Assembly (NCBI GenBank): GCA_928212115.1 | Contig: CAKMRJ010005745.1 | Location: forward strand, 76,416,309-76,480,308 | DNA length: 64,000 nt | Reading direction: 5' to 3' | Source of the DNA: Lactuca virosa | Lineage: Eukaryota; Streptophyta; Magnoliopsida; Asterales; Asteraceae | Shown: in pieces, positions 46,004 through 57,651 of the stretch | Position numbering within the stretch: the first letter of the stretch is position 1 | How the letters are laid out: the number at the start of each line of letters is the position of its first letter | Notes under the pieces: model-generated | Database searches by the model: none | What the model was told of the DNA's origin: nothing | What the model saw: only the letters and a program-made list of their open reading frames with translations | Made by a program: the position numbers and the translations under genes

Positions 46004-46118
46004 TAGCCTCTTAGTATGGGAGAATGAGGATGCCACGGTTCGATCCTTGGTGCTAACAAGAATTGAAGTATTAACACTAACATGTAACCAGTCAAACTGC
46101 CGTTAAAAAAAAAACGGA
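46004..46118 (+). mobile_element. Possible tRNA-derived SINE
   Basis: GGTTCGATCC matches the polymerase III B box. About 30 bp upstream there is a weak A-box-like stretch (TAGCCTCTTAGTATGGG), and an A run follows about 70 bp downstream. No flanking duplication was found and the sequence does not fold as a tRNA by eye. Confidence 0.35.
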
Positions 46119-47007
46119 TTTTATTTTAAACCAATAACTTGTTACTTCTTATGTCCACATTATAAATTTTGAAAACCAAACTCCATGTGATGTTTATTTT
46201 GTCCAAAATTATTTTAGCATGTGAAAAACTAATTTATCAACCACACATAATAATTGCATAAAATAAACAACACAACATGCATAAAATTATATGTCCATAA
46301 ACATAGCCAACTAATGACATTTTTATAATCCAATACAAAAAATGTCAAGTGCATTCCTAAATGGAGATTTTAAGGGACCAAAAATCTTCTTGTAATGTTG
46401 TTGTAGAAGCTCCCACTTGAGAAAACACTGATTGCTTGCAAAGGATTGGAAAAAATTATTGAAAACAATATTTCAACAACTGTCGATAAAATTCCAACAT
46501 CCCTTAAGAAACAACATTAGTGACACTTCTCAGAAACTATCACTAACTTTGAGCACATTTCTTAATCACGGAAATTGCTCTTTGGTCTTCAAAAATGGCT
46601 CCAACGTCATTTATTGTTACATTTTTGTACAAATAAATTAATTCTAAAAACTAATCTATTACTTACAAAAATAAACTAAGAAAAGTAATCTATTTAATTT
46701 ATTACATACCATATGAATAAATAATTTATTACAACCATTTTTATAAACAACCAACACAACAAACACAATGGTCGTTGGCTAGTTTATGCACATCATACAT
46801 ATCAACGTACACATTAAACAACCTTTGTTTTTCTAAGACAACTTTAAATGACAAAAGATGTATGAAAACTTTTGTCACATAAAATAACAATTATAAAGTT
46901 GTGATAGAAAATATGTATGAACTTGTTTTTATATAAAACAAAGTTATCCATATTCTCCAAAAACTAAGATTTCCAAAAATAAAAAAATATAACCAAACTT
47001 GCAAGGT

Positions 47008-47022
47008 GACTCTAATACCAAT
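47008..47022 (-). other. Degraded primer-binding site of the old copia element
   Basis: In element sense the sequence is TGGTATTAGAGTC, two changes from TGGTATCAGAGCC, adjoining the 5' LTR. Confidence 0.65.
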
Positions 47023-47173
47023 TGTTGGATTTTTATTCAAAAATTAGTTTCAAAAACATAAGATTTAGGCAACAGAAGACTTGATAAAGTGAATAACATA
47101 AACCAAGTTTATACCCACAAACGATATTCTTGCAAAGTTTGGAAAGAAAACAAGCATCAAAGAGGAAGAAGGG
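47023..47173 (-). repeat. 5' LTR of the old copia element, left part
   Basis: It matches 41623-41775 and is cut by LARD-b after AAGGG. Confidence 0.87.
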
Positions 47174-48970
47174 TGTAACGACATGAATTTTCAAAACAAA
47201 ATTTTCATTTAAAATTACATAATTCCCATAATGTATTTCACAAGAATCTCATTTATTAAGTTTACAGCTCAAACTCCATAATTACTCGGTTAAAATCCAG
47301 GATCCTCAACAATGTAACTCTTTCACTGGTGTGTACAACCAAGCCGGTGCCGTCCTGCGATCCTAAGGATACCTGAAACACATAACATATAACACGGTAA
47401 GCACGAAGCTTAGTGAATTCCCCAAAATACCACATGCACATATTAGCCACTCGAGGCTATAACTCTAATGGACCCTCCGGCCCGATGTGTCTCAGTGGAC
47501 CTTCCGGCTCCACAACTCTGGTAGACCTTCCGGTACTACCCAGGATGACCTTCCGGTCTGGCAGCTCGTTGGACCCTTAGGTCCAGTCTAGCTCGTTGGA
47601 CCCTCTGATCCGGTCTAGTTGAGCCTTCCGGCCTCATATATCGTTAGACCTTTCGGCCCGGTCAAAATAACTCATAGCATAATATCACATAGACAAGATA
47701 CATAACTCAAGTAAGCACATAAGACCTTCCGGCCACACATAAATACCACTCTAGGTAACGTATAGTGAGAAGACTCACCTGACAAGCAGCAAGTAAAGAC
47801 CACGCTCCCGAATCTCGAACTAACCTCCGCCTAACACAAGGGATGAATATCTCTAAGTGATACTCTAATCACAACTCTAATGACCGAAGGCTATTCTTCC
47901 TCTCTTTAACTCTTTGAAGTGGATAAAAGACCATTTTCCCCTCCATGGTCTCTACCACTCATGTTGACCAAAGCCCCAAAGTCAACAGAAGTCAAAATCG
48001 AGTCAACAGTCCATGTTTGACTCGACTCGCCAAGTGCACCCTTGCGACTCATCGAGTCCACTTATTTTCCTCAGAAGTCTCGTGACAGTCCAGCTCAGCT
48101 CGTCGAGTTGACCCCCAACTCGTCGAGCTATTGCATGATTCAGTTCTTCGGGACAAACCCTAACCAACTCGTCGAGTCGGCTCATTGACTCGGCGAGTTC
48201 ATTCAGACCAAATGTTCATTCAGACGATTTCAATCAGATCTATCACTCCAAACACTAGATCTATCATCCCAAGGCTCAATAATCACGTAAAGCTTCGATC
48301 TTTACGTTCATACATGAGGTTATTGCTCCAAAATGCTAATACATGCCTTTCATGAAGGATTTAGCTCATCAACCCTCATTTGAACGACTAAAGCTGGGAC
48401 ACCTAGACTCTAAGGACCTTAGGAGGTCCAGATCTGAGGTTTCCAACCTCAATCCATGTCTCATTCAACTCATAGATTCAAAAGGATGGAAGCAAAGCCC
48501 TAAAAATCCCAAAATGAGATCTAGTACAAGGAATGAACAAGATGAGGACTTTGTACCTTCTCTTAGTAGCTAAAAAACTCAATACCATAGATCCACTGCC
48601 TTCCTTTGTTCCCCATCAAGAAGCTCTTCATCCTTCTTTATAGAAATGCACCAAGATTGCCCAAAATGATCACACACTCTCTTCACAAAGGTTAGAACGG
48701 TTTAAGGGTTTCTCTCAGGCTCTCAAGGGTGAATGGAGGCGGAAATGAGGGCCTGAAGCCCCTTAAATAGGTCACAAACCCGGAGACTTAGGGTTTCTCT
48801 GCCCAGCACCAACTCGGCGAGTCCCTTTCTCTGACTCGTCGAGTCCACTCATTAAATCCACGCGAGCAACTCGACTCGACTCGGCGAGTTGGTCCCTCAA
48901 CTCGTCGAGTCACTCCTTCAATCTCAAGATTAACATACATAATAATGTCCCTGAAAATCCGGATGTTACC
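47174..48970 (-). repeat. 3' LTR of LARD-b
   Basis: In element sense the start is mutated to GGTAACATCC and the end is GTCGTTACA. The donor AG-GTGAGT, the ACTAA box and the acceptor TTTCAG are all kept; the distance from ACTAA to the acceptor is 37 nt. Palindrome clusters lie at about 48000-48200 and 48810-48915. Confidence 0.9.
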
Positions 48971-50174
48971 ATTCTCCCCCACTTGAATTAGATTTCTCCC
49001 TCGAAATCGCTCCTCAACAACAAATAGATCTAATCGAATAACCGAACAGTACCATCGAAAGGATCTCATACCCCACAACTATGTTCCTCTCTGGACACCT
49101 GAATCCAAACAGGAACTCCTCCCTGGAAAAGGACAGACCCATCTGCCACTACGCTACCCCTTCTGACTCTCAAGAATCTGGAAACTCTAGTAGCTTGACA
49201 CACAGCCAGACCGCCCTCTCAAGATATCACCACGTTATTCGCTCCTCGAATAACAATCCCCGATAACTCACCGCCCCTCTGCTTCTCTAGTGGGGACCGA
49301 TAAAAACAAGTCCATGCCCAAAACTGGCCACTGATCACTCGTCCCAGACATGATAAACAATCAAGATCATATACCAAGGAATAAAAGGATCACATCACAC
49401 CGAGGACCCATCCACTGTACTGCGATCACAACCCTTCTGAACAACGAACCCTCAATACCCTGACCTCAGGCACGAAAGATGATCATGCTTGTTCAAAAGC
49501 GTCCTCCGACATCTGACAAACATACACCTCAGCTCCATTCTCAATATCCCTTTCAAGACTGAGTACCAGGTCATCCCCGACCCAGCAGTTGAACCTCCAA
49601 AGGTTACCCATTGTATGTACCAAAACGTCTCACTGACTTCCTTATAAATACAACTATCTCGGCCCAGTGTGATACACAAGTCACAAAGTTTGCTTTACCT
49701 CAAGCGAATACGGAATTCGTCTCACCCTCGACCTCTGCCGTCTACTACTCATTAGTTCCATGCGTTTTGCGGTTTTCCCATACCAACGAATTGACCCACT
49801 CAGGTCTAAGACACCAGATGACAACCAATACCCTTCAACATGGAACTCATCTCTGATCTGGAATCTCGTCTCGCCTACCCGACGCGCTACCAGAGCCAAA
49901 CTCAAACTCGAGAGTTTGATCTGACCCAGATTTGGAACCACTCGTCCCATTGAACCACTCAACATATGACTCATGACCCGCAACCCATGCGTTCCTCACT
50001 GATCCACTTCCCTTTGGTTGCGACAACCACTACTCAATTCAGAATATAACGACTCCCGACAAATATGGAGACCCCAGTCTCGCCCCTGGTTCGACCACCA
50101 GGCTCCCACAAACTCGATTATCAGGGCTACCCAAGCCTAAAACTCTTTTGCGTCATGCTCTGATCAGAGAGTAC

Positions 50175-50470
50175 TTCATCACAACATTCTCTCGCTGACT
50201 AGTGGGTACTACGGCTCCCCGCAGTATCACAACGACCTCTCACTGAATAGTGAGTACCACAGCTCCCCGCAGCATCACAACAACCTCTCACTGAATAGTG
50301 AGTACTATGGCTCCCCGTAGCATCACCACACCCTCTCACTGAATAGTAAGTACTACGGCTCCCCGTAGCATCACCACAACCTCTCACTGAATAGTGAGTA
50401 CTACGGCTCCCCATAGCATCACTACAACCTCCCACTGAATAGTGAGTGCTACGGCTCCCCGTAGTCTTAT
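50175..50470. repeat. 48-bp double-hairpin tandem array in LARD-b
   Basis: It holds about six units equivalent to those at 22573-22915. Most keep both 6-bp stems, with wobble pairs in some units. Confidence 0.83.
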
Positions 50471-52279
50471 CGCACTTGCTCTTATCACTTCACAAACTCA
50501 TCCTCAGGTCGACGCCACACTGCGATCATTAACTCATGCCCTGCGGACCAACCATAGATAGGTGTACACACTTACCCAAATTATGCATTGCTATTTCTGA
50601 CGACATCCGCCATAACAAAACACCTTTCCCTGCTGCAATCCACATTCTCGAATACAATTAGCCGAAGTGCTCCCACCGGAATCATAGATACTTGCTACAC
50701 CACTTGCCAGCTCTCAACTCAGAACTCAAAATAATCTGGAAATAAGGACATCATACCCGGATACCCCGGTACACCAACACAGAATCTCATGATGTTTTGC
50801 CCAAACCACTGATCTCATACTCACGACACCGTACTTGGATACTGCATTGCTCTTTCAGAGTCTCTCAACCGATCTTACTCTCGCACCACTAGAACCTCAG
50901 AGAATTCCATCTCCAAATTTGAAACACAGAGGCATAGTCAATGGCTCTGAACATGTTGACGAAAACCCGAAGCTCCCCCTCTACTGGTCACTACCCATAC
51001 GGAACTACTCATATCGACCCTAAAATTGATCGACAAATCAACTGCTGCCCTTCCAGGGGTATAGATCACAATCTATACCTTCACTTGCAAATCACAGCTA
51101 TTGCATCCGCAATCCACTAGAACTCGACATATGCTAATTCCGAAAATCACAGGTCACGATGAATTTTTTCCCAATCCACAGCCACCTACCGTGGATCCAC
51201 TCATCCTTTCTTAAACACAAACTCTTACATCTTCCCGTCTGGAACCTCGCCTCATCCTCGACTCATGCGTCCGCACCGCAGATTCCCATAACCATTCCTC
51301 TGACCGCACATGAATGGATCACTGATCCCCTAACTGGAGAACTAGTTCTCCCCCACTCAGGGTTCGAACAATCATTAATTGGCACATCTATAGTCTACTC
51401 AGTAGATTGTCTCACCAGTCATGTCACATTTGACTCTTAAACGTATTTCACAATCATCCCAGGGCCTTCCCAAAGGAAACCAAACAATCTCCAATATCCC
51501 GTTCCTGACAAAATCTTGGAATCCTCCACTCATGACTGTATCTAGCCACCTTGAAGCCTCAGACTGACACACCATCGGAAACCCCACTGTTCCGAATCCA
51601 ATCTATCTCAAATCCGGAAATAGTGCCCTATCACGCACTTCGACTCTAGCTCATCGATCCGCCTCCCAAAACGGAAATGATCATAAAAGCACCGACCTCA
51701 TTCTCATTGTCGATACACCCTGTAGACCACGAGGGCCACTGCCCCGATATACTCCTTTTTAACCACCGGAAACTACTAATACAAGTACCTTCACCTCAAC
51801 AAGGCACTTCTTTGCTCTCGTCCGTCTTAGTCCCACTAATGACTCTCTCTTGGTATAAGGATACCTCACAGGCAACATATTGCCAAAATATTTTGGTGAA
51901 AAGGTCACCACGTTTGCTACCCCACAGGGTTTACCTTCAACTCTAAACCAGAAACTCCATATCTCTCCTGCTTCCCACAGAACACTGAAATAGCACCACT
52001 CAGGTCACAGAAAGTGACATCTCCACTATCGGCCGGTCGCTCAGCCCAGACCGTATTTTCCCATAACGCACCTTCCCTACTCATCCCTAAGTCTTGCAAA
52101 TCCAACTGGCATCTCACCAACAATCCCTCGGAGCTAACTCGATTTCCTTCTCAAGGGATGCTCCACTAAAACTCGTTCGTCATGGGCCTCTAGCCCCATA
52201 CTCTTTCTCATCTGATCTCAGTCTAGTCAATCACCACGGAATAACCGGTAAAACCAGAAGCACTAACCGCCACGTGCCA

Positions 52280-52580
52280 TGGTACTCGAACCATGTCCTC
52301 TTCTTTCAATCTGCTACGAATCATGGTACTCGAACCATGACATCACCTCTCGAGCTGCTACAAATCATGGTACTCAAACCATGACATCACCTCTCGATCT
52401 ACTATAAACCATGGTACCCGAACCATGTTATCTTCTCTTAATATGCCACTGATCATGGCGCTCGAACCATGTTCTCTCTTCTCAATATGCTATGAACCAT
52501 GGTACTCGAACCATATTCTCCCTTCTCAATCCGCTACGAATCATGGTACTCGAACCATGATATCACCTCTCGATCTGCTA
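52280..52580. repeat. CATGGT hairpin tandem array in LARD-b
   Basis: About seven copies of CATGGTACTCGAACCATG type sequence, with some variants such as CATGGCGCTCGAACCATG. It corresponds to 20637-20840 in LARD-a. Confidence 0.83.
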
Positions 52581-53516
52581 CTTCGAACCTCCAGAATACT
52601 CTCTGCATCGAGTATGGGTCCTCTGCTTTCAGTAGTACGGGCCCATACTACCTGCCACATCTACCCATACTTTCTACACGGACCATCCCGAAGTTCCTAA
52701 GTAGCTGCTCAACCTTCTCGAACACTAATCCCGACACACGTACTCGCTCCCCAGCGAAATGCTCTACTCTGTCAGCACACTCATCGGACCATGGTCACCC
52801 CTAGGCTCTTCCTAGGTCCTCACCCTTCTATGCCTTCAGCTGCTGAAGAACTCCTTATGACGCCAATCACCTACCTCCCGAATATCGTCATATTCACTTG
52901 GTAGTTGACTCCCATCATCAGGAGTCCCACAAAGCACGAAGCAAGCAGCATTTGGGCATCAAATAGTCTATACCATCACACAGAACCACTACAAGTGATA
53001 ACTCCACTTGCTCTACTCATACTCAAAAGCTATCACCGAACTCAGCAACTCTACCCCTCGCGGGTATCTAACTACTCTCTCAATAGGCTCCACGAATGCT
53101 CATCTAGGTATCTCTCCTAGATTACTCCTCTACTCAAATCCCTCTCTAAAAGGATTCTTGCTGGATACTCTTACTCAACATATACTCGAAAGCACATCAT
53201 AAATAACAGCGACTCCTAGGCTAAGGCATCACAAATCAGGCCACTCTAGTCCTAAAATATGAAATACCTAGCCTATCTCTAACATGCATAATATCTCATA
53301 ACATATCTCATAATACAAAAGTAAGGGTATTTTTGGGAAATCACCGTTCGGGAGCTGGCTGATTGTACACACTTTTCTTTTCCGCTTTCTCTTGTAATAT
53401 ATACTCGTTTCCAGAAAAATCGTTTCCTTTGAAAACTTTTCTCAAATCCTCGGTTTGAGTCCAGACATACCCGAAGGTGTATCCGAATCCCTCAAACCAA
53501 GGCTCTGATACCAACT

Positions 53517-55304
53517 TGTAACGAAGTGAATTTTCAAAACAAATTTTTGATTTAAAATTACATAATTCCCATAATGTATTTCACAAGAATCTCATTTATT
53601 AAGTTACAGCTCAAACTCCATATTACCGGTTAAAATCCAGGATCCTCAAAAATGTAACTCTTTCACTGGTGTGTACAACCAAGCCGGTGCCGTCCCGCGA
53701 TCCTTAGGAAACCTGAAACACATAACACATAACACGGTAAGCACGAAGCTTAGTGAATTCCCCAAAATACCATATACACATATTAGCCACTCGATGCTAT
53801 AACTATAATGGACCCTCCGACCCGATGTGTCTCAGTGGACCTTCCGGCTCCACAACTCTGGTAGACCTTCCGGTACTACCCAGGATGACCTTCCGGTCTG
53901 GCAGCTCGTTGGACCCTTAGGTCCGGTAAGGCTCGTTGGACCCTCTGGTCGGTCTGGTTGAGCTTCCGGCTATATATCGTTTGACCTTTCGGCCGGTCTA
54001 AATCACTCATAGCATATATCACATAAACAAAGATGCATAACTCAGTAAGCACATAAGACCTTCCAGTCACATATAAATACCACTCTAGGTAACGTATAGT
54101 GAGAAGAATCACCTGACAAGCAACAAGTAAAGACATCGCTCCCGAATCTCGAACTAGCGTCCGCCTAACACAAGGGATGAATATCTCTAAGTGATACTCT
54201 AATCACAACTCTAATGACCGAAGGCTATTCTTCCTCTCTTTAACTCTTTGAAGTGGATAAAAGACCATTTTACCCCTCCATGGTCTCTACCACTTATGTT
54301 GACCAAAGCCCAAAAGTCAACAGAAGTCAAACTCGAGTCAACAGTCCATGTTTGACCCGACTCGCCGAGTGCACCCTTACGACTCGTCGAGTCCACTTAT
54401 TTTCCTCAGAAGTCTCGTGACAGTCCAGCTCAGCTCGTCGAGTTAACCCCCAACTCGTCGAGCTATCGCATGATTCAGTTCTTCGGGACAAACCCTAACC
54501 AACTCGTCGAGTCGGCTCATTGACTCGGCGAGGTCATTCAGACCAAATGTTCATTCAGACGATTTCAATCAGATCTATCACTCCACACACTAGATCTATC
54601 ATCCTAAGGCTCAATAATCACGTAAAGCTTCGATCTTTACGTTCATACATGAGGTTATTGCTCCAAAATGCTAATACATGCCTTTCATGAAGGATTTAGC
54701 TCATCAACCCTCATTTGAACGACTAAAGCTGGGACACCTAGACTCTAAGGACCTTAGGAGGTCCAGATCTGAGGTTTCCAACCTCAATCCATGTCTCATT
54801 CAACTCATAGATTCAAAAGGATGGAAGCAAAGCCCTAAAACTCCCAAAATGAGATCTAGTACAAGGAATGAACAAGATGAGGACTTTGTACCTTCTCTTA
54901 GTAGTTGAAACACTCAATACCACAGATCCACTGCCTTCCTTTGTTCCCCATCAAGAAGCTCTTCATCCTTCTTCATAGAAATGCACCAAGATTGCCCAAA
55001 ATGATCACACACTTTCTTCACAAAGGTTAGAACGGTTTAAAGATTTCTCTCAGGCTCTCAAGGGTGAATGGAGGCGGAAATGAGGGCTTGAAGCCCCTTA
55101 AATAGGTCACAAACCCGGAGACTTAGGGTTTCTTTGCCCAACACCAACTCAGCGAGTCACTCCTCTAACTCGTCGAGTCCACTCATTAAATCCACGCGAG
55201 CAACTCGACTCGACTCGGCGAGTTGGTCCCTCAACTCGTCGAGTCGCTCCTTCAATCTCAAGATTAACATACACAATAATGTCCCTAAAAATCTGGATGT
55301 TACA
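53517..55304 (-). repeat. 5' LTR of LARD-b
   Basis: It is 1788 bp, paired with 47174-48970 but with more differences than the LARD-a LTR pair, so LARD-b appears older. The primer-binding site adjoins at 53501-53513. Confidence 0.9.
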
Positions 55305-56179
55305 AAGGGTTAACAACCTTTGTATACTTTGAATCCTTAAGGGGAGACTTGGAAGTTGATGGAGAATGTAGAACTTTAGAGACACCCACAATGAACCAAC
55401 TTGATGTAGAATGCTAGTTCTTTTGTGTAAAACTCCTTAAACTCTTAAGCTTTATGCTCTTATCAAACTAAGAACATAAAGAGAGCATAAGAAAGAGTGT
55501 GATCTCCAAGTCTTCAACTAAAACTTGAGAGAAACACACATACATACATATTTACAATCTTTTGCATGAGTGGTGAAAGAGATATGAAAGCCTCACTTTA
55601 TATAGAAAATCTTTGGTCCATAAGTTCTTAACACCTTAAGAACCCATGCCCCTAAAGCCTATGTGTTCACCATGCTTCAAGCCATGCCCTTCTTTTGAAT
55701 AAATTAATCGAAAGACAATCACTCCTTATTTTAATCATATTGTTCATGTTTGACTTTTTAGAGGAGTGTTCTTTTCATTAAACAAATGAAAAGCCCATAC
55801 TCTCTTTTATCTAGCCAATTTTAGAAATTATAAAGGCAAACGAAAACAAAAACCTTTTATATTTTATAAACCAAGTTTATAAAATATAAACTTTAACTTT
55901 TTGGTAAAAGAAAAAAGAATTTATATAGTCCAAATGTTGTGCATGACTTATTAATTCATACCATATGAATTATATATAATGTTACTTGCTAATGAAAATT
56001 ATTATTTCCTAGAAATAAATAATTTCCAATTTAATTATAAGAGATTGTTGAATATTTATTAAAACCAATTTCTAACAGATAATCAATTGTATCAAGTTGT
56101 TGTTAGTGTGACCTATTAGTATCATATGTGAATTAGCAATATCGCTTTAATATGATTCTTGAGCATACTAGATCTTTCA
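55305..56179 (-). repeat. 5' LTR of the old copia element, right part
   Basis: It resumes after LARD-b and ends CTAGATCTTTCA, matching the end of 41623-42647. Confidence 0.87.
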
Positions 56180-56433
56180 TATGCCTCTTAAATTTAAGGT
56201 ACCATGTTCTAATCCGAGTATATGCGAATTTTACTAACTTGGGGATACTTACTTTTAACCATTAACATGTTGTTCAAAAGAATAATTCTAAAACGACTGA
56301 TTATTTTAATACTTATAAAATAATTCAGATATTGTATATTGCTTAATCACGAAAAATTCTCGTTTTGGTTTGTGTTGTGTTACATTACTCTAAATAGTAT
56401 AGTAATTTACAGGGATTCTATACTACTACACAA
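56180..56433. other. Short intergenic stretch, nothing recognised
   Basis: No terminal repeat or coding motif was seen between the copia LTR end and the next LTR-like start. Confidence 0.4.
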
Positions 56434-57262
56434 TGTTGGGAACTTCTGAGAGTCAGGTGTCGCTGTTAGGCGTTTCCCTGTCCATATGTCAATAACTTGG
56501 AGTGTTGTACAAGTTCTAGAGTCCTCGAGTTGTAAGGAATGTATATGTAGAGTTGAAATTTTTATTGAGTAGTTGAAAGCTATGTCTTTAGGTTTCGCGT
56601 CTGTAAATAGCCAAAGTTAAGTGCTTTCAGTATCATATCTATTTATAAGGCATTTACTGGTTTTGCATTGTATGTTCAGTCCTTTTATTTTTTGTGTCTT
56701 TAAGGTACCCTATAAATATGGTAGGTGCTTAGGTCTAGATTAACGAACACTCTTAGAGTACTCTTTGTATGCAAAACCTTTATACTTATTCCAGACGTAA
56801 CCGGAGCTAAGCAGATCTTATTTAGATCTCCGTGTTCTTTATTGCTTTCTTATATTCGATTGATTCAAACATTATTTCATACACTCTTTAATTGGTATCG
56901 GAGCGGTATTCACTTCTTTTATTGAAGAATTTGCGTAGCATTTTTCATTTTTTTGAATCGCTCATTCCGATTCAATATTCCGCTATTTGAAAACACAATT
57001 CTTCACTTAATCAATAAGTGATTAATTGATTATGCTATTGTTTCTATCAATTGATTTGTTAATCATATCAATTTTCTTCTAGAAATTTCTCTTTTTATTG
57101 AATAAAATCAAATGGCTAACCTCAATGTGAACATGATGATGAATTATGCGAATTTTCTTGGATCTGCAACGAAGATTCCGATGCTGATTCCCGAGTATTG
57201 TGATCAATGGGTCGATCGGATGGAGGATTATCTTAATGGCATCGATGAAAGTCTATGGCGTT
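56434..57262 (+). mobile_element. 5' fragment of a further copia element (LTR, primer-binding site, start of gag)
   Basis: An LTR-like segment starts TGTTGGGAAC at 56434 and ends near 56892. It is followed by TGGTATCGGAGCGG, a primer-binding site close to the initiator tRNA-Met type. A leader then leads to an ATG at 57112 whose frame reads about 48 residues of copia-style gag (KIPMLIPEYCDQWVDRMEDY). Homology stops at about 57260, where intron sequence of an O-fucosyltransferase gene begins. No 3' part or second LTR was found. Confidence 0.65.
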
Positions 57263-57651
57263 TGACAAAATTTAATGAGTTTTTTCACCCACAAAATTCT
57301 ATGTCTCTAGATTTGCAATGCAGTTGTTGTGGCATGTTACCTTAACGCGACACCTGTCATTCCAAATTTTCATTTCCATAGCATTTGGAGAGATCCCAGG
57401 TTTGTAAACCTGCTCTTTTACTAATTACTATAATTGCTTATTGTTATATATACATATATTTGAAAGTATTTATGTGTTTTTTGTTGTATTGCAGTAAGTT
57501 TAGTGACATATATGATGAAGAAAAACTTTCATTAAAATATTGGAAAACGACGTACGAATAGTTAACACAGTACCTGGATACCTAATGGAAAGGTTTGACT
57601 GGAATTTAACCAATGTTTTCAACTTCAAAATAAAGGTTTGGGCACCTGTTC

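Larger units (their letters stand above)
42648..47007 (-). pseudogene. Decayed copia gag-pol remnant
   Basis: On the minus strand, 44800-44710 encodes a gag zinc knuckle with C-X2-C-X4-H-X4-C (CFFCGETGHWKRIC). The stretch 43260-42980 still shows reverse transcriptase words (DNQVW, TFKARLV, HDIDYDQTF) between stops and frameshifts. The rest is too eroded to assign. The sequence is far more AT-rich than the other copia elements here, consistent with long decay of methylated cytosines. It carries a TA/TG microsatellite and a tRNA-related repeat. Confidence 0.78.
48971..53516 (-). mobile_element. Non-coding internal domain of LARD-b
   Basis: There is no retroviral protein signature in any frame. 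It shares with LARD-a the 48-bp double-hairpin array (here about 50175-50470) and the CATGGT...ACCATG array (about 52280-52580), in the same order relative to the LTRs. The many short frames shared with LARD-a are parallel copies of the same non-coding DNA. Confidence 0.8.
47174..55304 (-). mobile_element. LARD-b: complete coding-free gypsy derivative, minus strand
   Basis: LTRs of 1797 and 1788 bp enclose a 4.5-kb internal region without coding motifs. The target duplication AAGGG is perfect (47169-47173 and 55305-55309), and removing the element restores the copia LTR seen intact at 41623-42647. In element sense the order is 5' LTR (55304-53517), primer-binding site TGGTATCAGAGCC (53513-53501), internal region, polypurine tract, 3' LTR (48970-47174). 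The internal region is related to LARD-a and keeps both hairpin arrays. Confidence 0.92.
41623..56179 (-). mobile_element. Old decayed Ty1/copia element, minus strand, with LARD-b nested in its 5' LTR
   Basis: LTRs of 1025 bp (41623-42647) and about 1021 bp (47023-47173 plus 55310-56179) flank a 4.4-kb internal region with recognisable but heavily mutated gag and reverse transcriptase traces. A degraded primer-binding site lies at about 47008-47021. Flanks TTTGT and TATGC do not make a clean duplication. The divergence of LTRs and coding sequence shows an old insertion. Confidence 0.82.
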
